Assembly (NCBI RefSeq): GCF_000427295.1
Contig: NZ_ATNM01000114.1
Location: forward strand, 1-64,000
DNA length: 64,000 nucleotides
Direction: 5' to 3'
Origin: Cyclobacterium qasimii M12-11B
GTDB lineage: Bacteria; Bacteroidota; Bacteroidia; Cytophagales; Cyclobacteriaceae
Each line of letters opens with the position of its first letter. Positions within the stretch are counted from its first letter, which is position 1. Below the pieces are notes generated by a model. That model saw only the letters and a program-made list of their open reading frames with translations. It did no database searches and was not told the DNA's origin. A program made the position numbers and the translations under genes. This document shows, piece by piece, positions 9,440 through 18,814 of the stretch.

Positions 9440-10101
9440 GAATAGATTACCTTAGAATTGATTCTACCACAGCTGGTCAATTCCAAGAGATAAGATTGGT
9501 TTTTGGCACGATAAATTATCGGAGATTAAATATATTAGGACTATTCTATTTTTCTACTCCACCTTGATATTGAAACAGACGTAAAACCAGGCATACGCTT
9601 TAAAGTAACATTAACTCAAGTAAAACCTCAATTACAATTTTTTGGTTTTAAGACTTTATTTTTCTCGTCAACTATTATTTAAATTAATTGCGGTAAACCT
9701 TCTAAGAATTCTTATTTTTGCTATTAACAAGGATAACTCAACAGGTTTCATTGTGAAGGTCTCAATTCAAAAATAGAGGCGTTGAAATACCAGGTGCTAA
9801 CACTTCTTATGTGAAACCGAAAACAGCGACGGTGAATCGAAATTAATGTGGTTTCAACAGGTTATAAAAAGGATAGTATTTAATTATACTGGGTTCAATC
9901 ACCTCAACGGCTTTGGGGATAAAAGTGAAAGGAGTGTGATAGGCAAGCCCTTCAACTTCATTTCAGAAACAAAATAAAAAATTACTGAGTTCTAGCGGCT
10001 AATTCTTTTCTAGGAGTATTTATGAACACCCTTGAATAGGGGCTTTCAATCCTATAATAATAGCTGTCTGCCAAATATTTTATAGTAAAAATTAAGGTTG
10101 G
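9440..10101. other. Non-coding stretch with a possible structured element
   Basis: No convincing reading frame is present in about 660 bases. An inverted repeat, GTTGAAA..CCA (9781-9792) against TGGTTTCAAC (9850-9859), encloses a smaller ACCG/CGGT hairpin near 9817-9834. It might be the outer stem of a small RNA, or chance. The last part should contain the promoter of the antiporter gene, but I cannot place it. Confidence 0.25.
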
Positions 10102-11571
10102 ATGAATATAACCATTGAGAATATAATACTGATAGGCTCTGTACTATTATTAATAAGCATTATTGCAGGAAAACCAAGTTACCGCTTCGGAATACCTACA
10201 TTATTGCTCTTTCTTACCATTGGTATGTTAGCTGGCTCAGAAGGCATAGGTGGCATCTATTTTGACAATCCTGAAATCGCACAATTTATAGGCATTGTGT
10301 CCCTTAACTTTATACTTTTTTCCGGTGGATTAGATACAAGATGGCCTTCAGTAAAGCCGGTTTTGAAAGAAGGAATAGCATTGTCTACAATGGGCGTTTT
10401 GCTAACTGCTTTAGGTTTAGGCTATTTTGTCCATTTGATCACAGATTTTACCTTGTTTGAGAGTTTGCTACTGGGTGCCATAGTCTCTTCCACAGATGCG
10501 GCTGCAGTTTTTTCCATCCTCCGAGGTAAAAACCTTGCCTTAAAGAAAAACCTCCGCCCTACCCTGGAATTAGAAAGTGGAAGTAATGACCCAATGGCCT
10601 ATGTGCTAACAATTGCATTTTTATCTCTAGTGCAACAACCTGACAAAGGGGTGCTCTCCATTATTCCTTTGTTTCTATTACAAATGATAATAGGAGCAAT
10701 TTCTGGTCTCCTTTTTGGTAAACTTAGTAAATGGATAATCAACAAGATTAAGCTTGATTTTGAAGGGCTTTATCCAGTGCTTACCATAGCCCTTATGTTT
10801 ATTACCTTCTCAGCTACCGATTCACTGTATGGCAATGGCTTCCTCGCCATTTACATATGCTCTGTCTACCTTGGAAATCAAAATCTAATTCATAAAAAGA
10901 CTATTTTACGGATGTTTGATGGATTAGCCTGGTTGATGCAAATTGTTTTGTTTTTGACCTTGGGACTATTGGTTTTTCCTTCTCAAATAATCCCATACAT
11001 AGGTCTCGGCTTAATCATTTCACTTTTCCTAATACTTGTAGCCAGGCCCCTGGCTGTATTTATTTCCCTTATACCCTTTAAAATGAAATTAAGGCGAAGG
11101 TTTTACATTTCTTGGGTTGGTTTAAGAGGTGCTGTACCCATTGTGTTCGCTACTTATCCTTTGTTAGCTGGCATTGACAAGGCCAATATTATCTTCAATA
11201 TCGTCTTTTTTGTTGCGATAAGTTCGGTATTAATACAAGGTACAACCATTTCCTTAGTCGCTAAATGGTTGAAAGTTGGCTTACCAGAAGGTGCCAAAAA
11301 ACCTACCCCAAGTGAGGAGTTTCTGGAAGAACATCCCAAAACAATTTTAAAAGAAATAATTCTCAAAAAAGATACCGATGCCATAGGGAGACAAATTGTA
11401 GATTTAAATTTCCCTAAAAATGCCATTATCGCAATGATCGAAAGGGATGAAAACTATTTGATGCCAAATGGTTCGACCACGTTGGAGGTCAATGATAAAT
11501 TGGTTGTGTTGACTGATAAATTAGAAAACATCAAAGAAGTGTACAAATCCCTTAAAATTCAGGAAGAATAA
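10102..11571 (+). CDS. nhaP2: Potassium/proton antiporter (CPA1, NhaP2/CvrA type)
   Basis: The 489-residue inner-membrane protein has about 12 hydrophobic segments of a Na+/H+ exchanger domain (residues about 10-395) and a C-terminal cytoplasmic RCK_C/TrkA_C domain (about 410-485, NAIIAMIERDENYLMPNGST and KLVVLTDKLENIKEV). Diagnostic motifs are LFSGGLDTRW, SSTDAAAVFSILRG and LELESGSNDPMAYVL, all characteristic of the NhaP2/CvrA branch, which exports K+ (or Na+) in exchange for protons. Length fits the family, which is usually 480-580 residues. The gene is monocistronic with non-coding DNA on both sides. Confidence 0.88.
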   Translation: MNITIENIILIGSVLLLISIIAGKPSYRFGIPTLLLFLTIGMLAGSEGIGGIYFDNPEIAQFIGIVSLNFILFSGGLDTRWPSVKPVLKEGIALSTMGVLLTALGLGYFVHLITDFTLFESLLLGAIVSSTDAAAVFSILRGKNLALKKNLRPTLELESGSNDPMAYVLTIAFLSLVQQPDKGVLSIIPLFLLQMIIGAISGLLFGKLSKWIINKIKLDFEGLYPVLTIALMFITFSATDSLYGNGFLAIYICSVYLGNQNLIHKKTILRMFDGLAWLMQIVLFLTLGLLVFPSQIIPYIGLGLIISLFLILVARPLAVFISLIPFKMKLRRRFYISWVGLRGAVPIVFATYPLLAGIDKANIIFNIVFFVAISSVLIQGTTISLVAKWLKVGLPEGAKKPTPSEEFLEEHPKTILKEIILKKDTDAIGRQIVDLNFPKNAIIAMIERDENYLMPNGSTTLEVNDKLVVLTDKLENIKEVYKSLKIQEE

Positions 11572-12350
11572 AGCTTATTCGAATAAAAGGGTGAAAGAAG
11601 AATTCAGGCAGGACCCAGTTTAAAAAACCCCAATTTCTTAATACTTAAAGCATCCTATAAGAATTACCGAACAGGTTATCGCCATTTCTATAGCATGATT
11701 CAAGTTAAAAAAAGGATGCTAAATGTATTAACTTCTCTTTAATTAAAAGTTTAGATAAAATATTTTTTCACTTCCTGATTTAGCAGCACAATCAAATTTG
11801 TAAATATTGCAGCCATCTTTTCTGAACATAACTAATTAGGAAGATACAAAACGCCCTTGCTCAATTGATTCAAAATAAAGGATTAGGGGGAAATAGGCCT
11901 ACTATTTCATTGGTTAAATATTACTCGACGTCAAATACCGAAGTGGTTCTTTCCTATGCCCGAATCAGGGATTTATCATTTAATCAGTCCAATTCCCTTT
12001 ATTTGAAAGCTTTAACTGATCGAATCAAGCATTTAAAATATCAGTTTAATATCAGAAATCTAAAATATTAACTTAATAAATGGTATATTTTGAGAGTATC
12101 ATGTATCATAAAAGATTGTTCTATTAAAAAAATAAAATAAAGAAGTGCTTTCATTTAAATAATAGATCCAAATGATCGCTTTCAAAACATGAACCTAGTC
12201 AATAAGATGCTATTAATTTAAAATTGAGCTAAAAATTGAATTCCTTATTTTACAATGAAACATTCACCCTAAAATAGAAGTCAGAGCCAATCAAGAATAA
12301 AAACTTTTTAATAGAAAAACAGTTACGATCATATTATATTTTTAAAACCT
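11572..12350. other. Long AT-rich gap with one small open frame
   Basis: About 780 bases separate the antiporter and the histidine kinase. Apart from the small frame at 11865-12071 I recognise nothing. The final 200 bases are very AT-rich and probably hold the histidine-kinase promoter. Confidence 0.3.
11865..12071 (+). CDS. Small unrecognised open frame, possible gene remnant
   Basis: The 68-residue frame starts at TTG, but it is open from 11832 and could be the C-terminal tail of a lost longer gene. The composition looks protein-like (NRPTISLVKYYSTSNTEV, then LSYARIRDLSFNQSNSLYLK) and ends in a basic amphipathic segment. I recognise no family. No clear ribosome-binding site or ATG is present. 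It could be a real short protein, a fragment, or chance. Confidence 0.25.
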   Translation: MIQNKGLGGNRPTISLVKYYSTSNTEVVLSYARIRDLSFNQSNSLYLKALTDRIKHLKYQFNIRNLKY

Positions 12351-14327
12351 ATGCCAATATCCATTTTTAAAAAACTTAATTTAGATAAAATTGAAAAGAT
12401 ATTCATTTCAATTTTTCTGGTGTTAAGCCTGGGGGTAATTATTGGCTGGTTTGTCGGGATTTATGAATTATTGGGCATAACACCTGAAGCTGCAGGTGCC
12501 ACAATGAAATTTAATACTGCTATAATTATTCTTTTATCTGGTGTACTAATGTTCATCTGTCGAGAAAAAAAGACCAGATTTCGTGGCATCTACAAAATAT
12601 TGGCCAGTATTTTAATTTTTATCGGTGTTATTACAATAGGTGAATACCTTGGTATGTCCTTCATTTCAATTGACAATATTTTTGTCACAGACGTTTTCTC
12701 AAAGAGTAATCCTGGCAGAATGTCCCCAGCAACTGCCATATGTTCAATATTACTTGGTATTGGATTCTTAGGAAACTTGTATCCAGATAGGATCTTTGGG
12801 AAAATAGGATTGTTAGCATTCACGTCAACAGCGATTCTAGCACTAGTAGGTATCATTTCTTTTATTTTGCTTATACCTATGGCAAACAAAACTTCGCTGT
12901 TTCAAACGATGTCAATTAATACTTCAATCCTATTTTTACTAATCTCTACTTTACAATTGTTTAAAAATCAAAATTCTCCTATTTACCAAATATTGACTGG
13001 AGATTTTGAGGGAAGCAAACTTGCCCGTAAAATTTTTCCCTCTCTTATTATATTTCCAATTGTATCGAGCTATCTGCTAATTGTTGGCATACATCAAAAC
13101 ATCATAACAATAGATTTCGGGCTGGTAGCCTATGCCGCCATATTCATACCGGTGGGCATAATATACTTGATATTCACAGCCTTGGGACTAAATAAAACAG
13201 ATGAAGAAAGACAAAAATTGGCAATGGAATTGCAAAAAAACAATAGCTATTATCTCAAACGTTTCAAAGAAGGCGTAGATCAGGTCTCTAGTGTTTCACT
13301 AATGGACACCAATAAGGTGATAACCTACGTTAATGATTCTTTTTGTAAAACTACTCAATATTCAAGGGAAGAACATGTAGGAAATACACTTGAACTTCTG
13401 GATTCTGGTCATCACCAGGAACAGTTTTTTATACAGATGTGGGAAACCATTGAGTCAGGCGAAATTTGGGTGGGTGAAATAAAGAACAAGGCAAAGGATG
13501 GCTCTTTTTATTGGGTGTTTACTGCCATCATTCCCTTTAAGAATGATAAAGATAAAATTACTGAATACATGTCTATTAGCCAAGACATTACGGAACGAAA
13601 GGAAGCTGAGGAATTGAAAATGGACTATGTCAAGAAGCTTGAATACAAAAACAAAGAGCTCGAACAATTTGCCTATGTTGCCAGCCATGATCTTCAGGAA
13701 CCATTAAGGACTGTAATTAATTATACAGACCTATTGACTAAAAGACGTGCAGAACATTTCGATGAATTAGGGTTAAAAAGTTTACAATTTATACAAGAGG
13801 CGACAGTTCGCATGAGCCAGTTAATCAAAAGCTTGTTGGATTATAATCGCATAGACAACGATAACAATCTAACGCTCGTAGATTGTAACGAATTGATAAA
13901 TGGTATAGAAATTGAGCTAAGTAAGGAAATCAAGGATACGGAAACAACAATTATAGTAGAAAAACTGCCTTCGATTAATGGCTATGAATCCACTTTAAGA
14001 ATGCTTTTTCAAAATTTAATTACCAATGCGATTAAATTTCGTAAAGAAGGAATCAAACCATTAATAACAATCTCAGCAATTCGAGATGGAATTGGTTGGG
14101 AATTTTCTGTAAAGGACAATGGCATAGGTATTTCTAGTGAACACAAAGAAAAGATTTTTGTTATCTTCCAACAGTTACACAATAAAAACAAATATGAGGG
14201 GTCCGGAATCGGACTGTCACATTGTAGAAAAATTGTAGATTTGCATGGAGGTAAAATCTGGGTGGAGTCAAAGCTAAATGAAGGAAGTATTTTTAAATTC
14301 ACAATAAGAACCAAGGGTCATGAATAA
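12351..14327 (+). CDS. Membrane PAS sensor histidine kinase
   Basis: The 658-residue protein has about eight transmembrane helices in residues 15-275 (an uncharacterised integral membrane sensor), a PAS domain with PAC motif (about 300-420: TYVNDSFCKTTQYSREEHVG, then WVFTAIIPFKND), a HisKA domain with phosphoacceptor His446 in ASHDLQEPLRT, and a HATPase domain (about 540-655: N box LITNAIKFR, G1 VKDNGIGIS, G2 GSGIGLSHCRKIVDLHGG). It resembles the phytochrome-like and Rcp1-partner kinases. Its gene overlaps the following response-regulator gene by 8 bases, so the two form a translationally coupled two-component pair. The stimulus is unknown. Confidence 0.88.
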   Translation: MPISIFKKLNLDKIEKIFISIFLVLSLGVIIGWFVGIYELLGITPEAAGATMKFNTAIIILLSGVLMFICREKKTRFRGIYKILASILIFIGVITIGEYLGMSFISIDNIFVTDVFSKSNPGRMSPATAICSILLGIGFLGNLYPDRIFGKIGLLAFTSTAILALVGIISFILLIPMANKTSLFQTMSINTSILFLLISTLQLFKNQNSPIYQILTGDFEGSKLARKIFPSLIIFPIVSSYLLIVGIHQNIITIDFGLVAYAAIFIPVGIIYLIFTALGLNKTDEERQKLAMELQKNNSYYLKRFKEGVDQVSSVSLMDTNKVITYVNDSFCKTTQYSREEHVGNTLELLDSGHHQEQFFIQMWETIESGEIWVGEIKNKAKDGSFYWVFTAIIPFKNDKDKITEYMSISQDITERKEAEELKMDYVKKLEYKNKELEQFAYVASHDLQEPLRTVINYTDLLTKRRAEHFDELGLKSLQFIQEATVRMSQLIKSLLDYNRIDNDNNLTLVDCNELINGIEIELSKEIKDTETTIIVEKLPSINGYESTLRMLFQNLITNAIKFRKEGIKPLITISAIRDGIGWEFSVKDNGIGISSEHKEKIFVIFQQLHNKNKYEGSGIGLSHCRKIVDLHGGKIWVESKLNEGSIFKFTIRTKGHE

Positions 14328-14724
14328 AAAAGTTAACTGCATATTATTAATAGATGATGATGAACCTACAAACTTTTTGCATAAAATCATTATAGATGAC
14401 AGTGGTTTAGCAAATAAGGTTGTGGCCGTGCAAAGTGGCTATGAAGCGTTAGAATATTTAGAGAATAAAGAAGATGGTGAGTACCCTCAGCCGGACCTTA
14501 TTTTCCTTGATATTAATATGCCGGCAATGAATGGCTGGGAATTTTTGGAAGAATACAATAAGCTGGACGAAGGCATTAAAGGCAAAGTGGTAGTCGTGAT
14601 GTTAACAACCTCTATTAATCCGGATGACAAAAAGAAAGCACTTAGTAAAGGGTTTATCAATGGATTTTTAAGCAAACCACTTTCAAAGGAAATGCTTGAA
14701 AAACTAATTGACAGTGAGCTTTAA
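14320..14724 (+). CDS. Single-domain response regulator (CheY/Rcp1-like)
   Basis: The 134-residue protein is a receiver domain only. The acidic pocket is LLIDDDEPTNF near residue 11, the phosphorylated Asp64 sits in IFLDINMPAMNGWEF, a conserved Thr is in VVMLTTSINPDD, and Lys is in GFLSKPLS. There is no DNA-binding output domain. The NFLHKIII opening and insertion pattern match the Rcp1-type regulators that partner PAS or phytochrome kinases. The start ATG overlaps the kinase gene by 8 bases. Its output is likely a protein-protein interaction or phosphorelay. Confidence 0.88.
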   Translation: MNKKVNCILLIDDDEPTNFLHKIIIDDSGLANKVVAVQSGYEALEYLENKEDGEYPQPDLIFLDINMPAMNGWEFLEEYNKLDEGIKGKVVVVMLTTSINPDDKKKALSKGFINGFLSKPLSKEMLEKLIDSEL

Positions 14725-14820
14725 TTTTCATCATTTGAGAATATGACTTTGGTTTCATGAAGGTAAAACCTTCTATTATGGCTTATTAGACCATGAATGC
14801 TAATTTTAGGGTTTCCATTT

Positions 14821-14856
14821 TAAACAGCAATAGAAATACTTAGCTATTGCTGTTTA
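14821..14856 (+). terminator. Rho-independent terminator (probable)
   Basis: TAAACAGCAATAG pairs perfectly with CTATTGCTGTTTA around a 10-base loop, about 100 bases after the response-regulator stop. The weak T tract (AATTT) and distance make this moderately certain. The rest of the 330-base gap (14725-15055) shows no gene. Confidence 0.6.
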
Positions 14857-15055
14857 ATTTCCGGTTTTTTCGCCCTTGTTTAGTGTGATGGATATTTGCG
14901 ATGATACTTTTAAAAAGGTATAGATAATTTTGTTTTTTTTCGGCATCAAATGCTCCTCTACCCTATTTTATTGCCATTCATCCTTTTTCATATGTCAAAT
15001 AACCGATCCCAAATAATAAAAACATCAGCTACTTAGGTTTAAATAACCAATTGAT

Positions 15056-16480
15056 TTATTCTCTATAATCCATTCCTTTTCTACTGTTCTCAACAGATGT
15101 TAACCATTCTGACAATTCAGATTCTAATTGCTCTGCTACCTCTGGAAATTCGTTAATAATATTGTTCTTTTCTGATTCGTCCTTCAGCAAATCATAGAGT
15201 TCAAAATTCTCCAGATTTTCATCAGCTATAAGTTTGTACTGATGGGTGACCCATGATACATTTGGTGTGCATATAAAACCCATTGGTTTTGGTCTTTCTT
15301 TCACATTTCCTTCTATTGCATCCAATATACTAATGCCGTCTAATGGCCTCTCCTTTGGATATTCTATACCTAAAACATCCAGAATCGTAGGCAAATAATC
15401 ACTGGTGAATGCTGGGAAATCTATTTTTCTGCCGCCTTCTATTTTGTTCTTCCAAATTACAAAAGCCGGCACCCTCACTCCGCCTTCATACAAACTCCTC
15501 TTTCTTTCCCGAAACAAGCCTGCACTACCTGGCGTCCCCTCTTCAGGGCCATTGTCACTGCAAAAGAAAATAATTGTTTCTTCTTCAATCCCAGCCTTTA
15601 CTAAAGCATCCCATAATCGCCCAATTTGCCTATCCATCGCGGTAATGGATCCATAATACAATTGTTGCTGTAGATCCATGTCCGCATAAAGGCTCCTGTC
15701 TAAACTGTCACTGACTACCGGTAAATGAGGGGTATGAAACCAAATTGTGGAAAAGAATGGCTGTTCCATTTTAACGGAATTTTCAATAAATGGCAGCACA
15801 CGATCCATGATAACGCGAGAATCATCTCCTTGCACATTACTGGTATCCATTAGATTTTCTCCCTTCCAATAAACGGTGCCGTAATTATTTGTGGAATCAT
15901 GGTTTTCTACCGCTCTCCAGCCGTATCGCATGCTTTCTCCTGCTATGAATTCTTTTGGAGAGACCATAGGGTCATACGTTGGGACTTTTGACTCTGTACA
16001 AAAAAAGGAGTCATAACCATGTTCAGATGGAATGGTGTAATCCTTGTGAAATTTTTCTTTGCCTCCTCTATTGGCATCGGGGATAGTTTTGGTAAGTGTA
16101 CCGAGGTGCCACTTTCCAAAATGCCCCGTTGCATATCCTTCCTCCTTTAAAAGTTCTGAAATGGTGATCTCCTCTTGCTTCATGTGACCAGTATTGGCAT
16201 AGGGTATATCCATTCTTAATGGGTTTCTACCTGTAATTAAACTTGCCCTGGTGGGTGAGCAAACTGCCGAGGCCGAATAAAACCTATTAAAAACAACTCC
16301 ATTGGAAGCAAGATCGTCCAAAAAAGGCGTCTTTATTGCTGTATTCCCATTAAAGCCTGCATCATACCAACCTTGGTCATCTGTCATGATTAAAATAATA
16401 TTTGGCTTTTTCTCAGGGCTTTGACAAGAGGCAAAACCAAACATCCCTAATACAAATAAAACGCTCAGTCGGTTATTCAT
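15056..16480 (-). CDS. Arylsulfatase-type sulfatase, lipoprotein
   Basis: The 474-residue sulfatase hydrolyses sulfate esters on a glycan or small glycoside. It has a lipoprotein signal with lipobox cysteine 19 (FGFASCQS), the metal-binding N-terminus PNIILIMTDDQGW, and the formylglycine motif at Cys74 (VCSPTRASLITGR, canonical CxPxR). Further conserved blocks are GHFGKWHLG, TPHLP, and FFCSDNGPEEG with the active-site Asp-Asn. Length is normal. It stands alone and convergent to the two-component genes. No maturase (FGE or anSME) is in the window, so it depends on one elsewhere. Confidence 0.9.
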   Translation of the reverse strand: MNNRLSVLFVLGMFGFASCQSPEKKPNIILIMTDDQGWYDAGFNGNTAIKTPFLDDLASNGVVFNRFYSASAVCSPTRASLITGRNPLRMDIPYANTGHMKQEEITISELLKEEGYATGHFGKWHLGTLTKTIPDANRGGKEKFHKDYTIPSEHGYDSFFCTESKVPTYDPMVSPKEFIAGESMRYGWRAVENHDSTNNYGTVYWKGENLMDTSNVQGDDSRVIMDRVLPFIENSVKMEQPFFSTIWFHTPHLPVVSDSLDRSLYADMDLQQQLYYGSITAMDRQIGRLWDALVKAGIEEETIIFFCSDNGPEEGTPGSAGLFRERKRSLYEGGVRVPAFVIWKNKIEGGRKIDFPAFTSDYLPTILDVLGIEYPKERPLDGISILDAIEGNVKERPKPMGFICTPNVSWVTHQYKLIADENLENFELYDLLKDESEKNNIINEFPEVAEQLESELSEWLTSVENSRKGMDYRE

Positions 16481-16880
16481 GGTATTGTAAATTGAATCAA
16501 TTGCTAGAAAATTTAACTATTCAATATACTTACTTTATGCCGATAATAATATCAATCGCACCTTGAAACAAAATTTGCGCTAGTCAAACACCTTTTACAG
16601 CAAAACCACCAATTTTGATATTTTCCTTTAAATCCCCATCCCTACATACTTATTGGAAAATCATCAGTGAAAAAGATTAGCGGTATTTTAGGGATAAAAA
16701 ATTGACAGCTATTTTCTTTCAACAAAGCTTTCTAAACCATACCTAGAACTACTTTTAAGCTTTAACCGTTGGTGTTTATAGAAAAGCGCTGAACTCAAAA
16801 ATAGCGAAGAATAAATTACGCTTATCGGGTTAAAAAAACCGTTCAGTTTTTAAAATCCAGATGGTTTAATCTAATAAAAA
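16481..16880. other. Divergent intergenic region between sulfatase and selO
   Basis: The 400-base AT-rich region must contain the promoters of both divergent genes. No hairpins or clear repeats stand out. Confidence 0.3.
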
Positions 16881-18442
16881 ATGAAACTCAACATAAAAAA
16901 TACCTTCATAGAAGAATTACCGGCAGACCCTGTTTTAGACAACAATCGAAGACAAGTTAAAGAAGCTTGTTTTTCTTATGTTACGCCCAAAAAACAGCGA
17001 AACCAAAGCTTTTACACGTTTCTAATGAAATGCTGAAAAACTTAGGTTTAACAGAAGCAGATAGCAAAACCACCGACTTTTTAAATGTGTTGACAGGAAA
17101 TACTGTAATGGAAAACACAAAACCTTATGCCATGTGCTATGGTGGCCATCAGTTTGGAAACTGGGCAGGTCAATTGGGTGACGGTAGGGCTATTAATTTA
17201 TTTGAGGTAGAAAATGATCAAAAACAATGGACCGTTCAGCTTAAAGGAGCAGGTGCAACACCTTACTCAAGGACAGCCGATGGATTGGCTGTATTGCGTT
17301 CCTCCATCCGTGAGTATTTATGCAGTGAGGCCATGCACCACCTTGGCATACCAACCACCAGAGCATTATCACTAGCATTAACAGGTGACGAAGTAATGCG
17401 TGATGTACTGTACAATGGCAATGCGGAATATGAAAAAGGGGCTGTGGTTAGCCGTATTTCGCCCAGTTTTGTACGCTTTGGAAGTTTTGAGATATTTGCT
17501 TCAAGACAAGATACAGCCACACTAAAAACATTAGTAGACTACACCATAAATCACCACTTCCCTCATTTGGGCACTCCTTCGAAAGCCGTTTATATTGCTT
17601 TTTTTAATGAAGTAGTACAACGTACACTGAGCATGATTATCGATTGGCAGCGTGTTGGCTTTGTACATGGAGTGATGAATACTGATAACATGTCCATTTT
17701 GGGTTTGACCATAGATTATGGCCCATATGGCTGGTTAGAGGGTTTTGAAGAAGGTTGGACCCCAAACACAACCGACATGCAGCACAAGCGATACAGATAC
17801 GGCAACCAACCCAATATAGGGCTATGGAATTTATACCAACTGGCCAATGCTTTGTATCCCCTGGTGGAGGAAGTGGAACCTCTAGAGGCTGCCTTAAATC
17901 AATACAGAGCTGATTTTGAGCTGGGTTCGATTCAAATGATGCGCAACAAGATTGGCTTAAAAACTGAAAAGCAACAGGACAAATCGTTGATTAAGGATTT
18001 GGAAACCCTTTTACAACTGACGGAAACCGATATGACGATTTTCTTTAGAAATTTGGCAGCCTTTAAAAAAGACAACCCGAATGAAGGCCTGGAATGGATT
18101 AAAGAGGCATTTTACTCTCCCACAGAAGTGACCGATACCATTAAGCAACAATGGAAAGATTGGTTTCAACATTACGCTACCCGTTTGCAATTGGAAACGG
18201 TCTCGGATTCGGAACGGAAAAAAGCTATGAACGCAGTAAATCCGAAATATGTACTTCGCAATTACATGGCGCAACTGGCCATTGACGATGCAGACAAAGG
18301 TGATTATGCACTTATAGATGAATTGTACCAATTACTAAAAAAACCCTATGCCGAGCAACCTGAAAATGAAAAATGGTTTGCCAAAAGACCTGAATGGGCA
18401 AGGCATAAAGTGGGTTGCTCCATGCTATCGTGTAGCTCATAA
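16881..18442 (+). CDS. selO: SelO/YdiU family protein adenylyltransferase (frameshifted)
   Basis: The family N-terminus starts at the ATG at 16881 (MKLNIKNTFIEELPADP, then NNRRQVKEACFSYVTPK). The rest continues in the next frame from AKPKLLHVSNEMLKNLGLTE. Adding one A to the A6 run at 16989-16994 restores a single 520-residue protein. SelO proteins are pseudokinases that transfer AMP from ATP to Ser, Thr or Tyr of redox-related targets. The family signatures are GGHQFGNWAGQLGDGRA, LKGAGATPYSRTADGLAVLR, SEAMHHLGIPTTRALS and VMNTDNMSILGLTIDYGPYG. The C-terminus carries cysteines (CSMLSCSS) at the site where eukaryotic members have selenocysteine. The break is probably a homopolymer error. Confidence 0.87.
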
Positions 18443-18510
18443 TAGGTAAATATAGCAATGGATGGGTTAAGTCAAGGTTTTGGTAACCACTGATCTAAAT
18501 AGGTAAAACT

Positions 18511-18768
18511 ATGCTATTGGAATATATTCACAAACTTCCTATTGGGTTTTCAGAGGTGCTTTATGCAGATAAAAAGTATGGCCTTACCAGGACAGATTTT
18601 AATAAGGGAAAAAGTATAAAAATCTATGCTGAAGAATTAGGTGGCACCAATTTTATCAGTTTAAATTATTACGTAACCTCAAGTAAGGAATTTTTAAAAC
18701 CCTGTGAAATGCCCGAAGAAAAAGTTATTCATTTTTTGAAAAACCTAAGTGTACTTCCATTAGGTTAA
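18511..18768 (+). CDS. Small conserved-looking protein of unknown function
   Basis: The 85-residue protein starts MLLEYIHKLPIGFSEVLYADKKYG and continues with a compact alpha/beta-type pattern (SIKIYAEELGGTNFISLNYY). It ends with a helix, EEKVIHFLKNL. No signal peptide or membrane segment is present. I do not recognise the family with certainty. It lies 68 bases after selO in the same direction, is followed immediately by a strong terminator, and may be co-transcribed with selO. Confidence 0.7.
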   Translation: MLLEYIHKLPIGFSEVLYADKKYGLTRTDFNKGKSIKIYAEELGGTNFISLNYYVTSSKEFLKPCEMPEEKVIHFLKNLSVLPLG

Positions 18769-18777
18769 AAATCAAAA

Positions 18778-18809
18778 AAGCTGGAAAGGTTGAATTCCCT
18801 TTCCAGCTT
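18778..18809. terminator. Bidirectional Rho-independent terminator
   Basis: AAGCTGGAAAGG pairs perfectly with CCTTTCCAGCTT around an 8-base loop. It sits between two convergent genes (the small plus-strand gene and the minus-strand sulfatase) and ends the polysaccharide-utilization-type operon on the minus strand, where an AAAAAG stretch on the plus strand gives a T tract. Confidence 0.85.
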
Positions 18810-18814
18810 TAGCA

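Noticed and set aside
9730-9860. Faint resemblance of GTTGAAATACCA to a 23S rRNA segment
   Set aside because: The surrounding bases do not follow 23S rRNA; the match is too short to be meaningful.
9880-9910. Stretch resembling a tRNA T arm (GGGTTCAATC)
   Set aside because: The flanking bases do not form the T stem and no acceptor or anticodon arm can be drawn.
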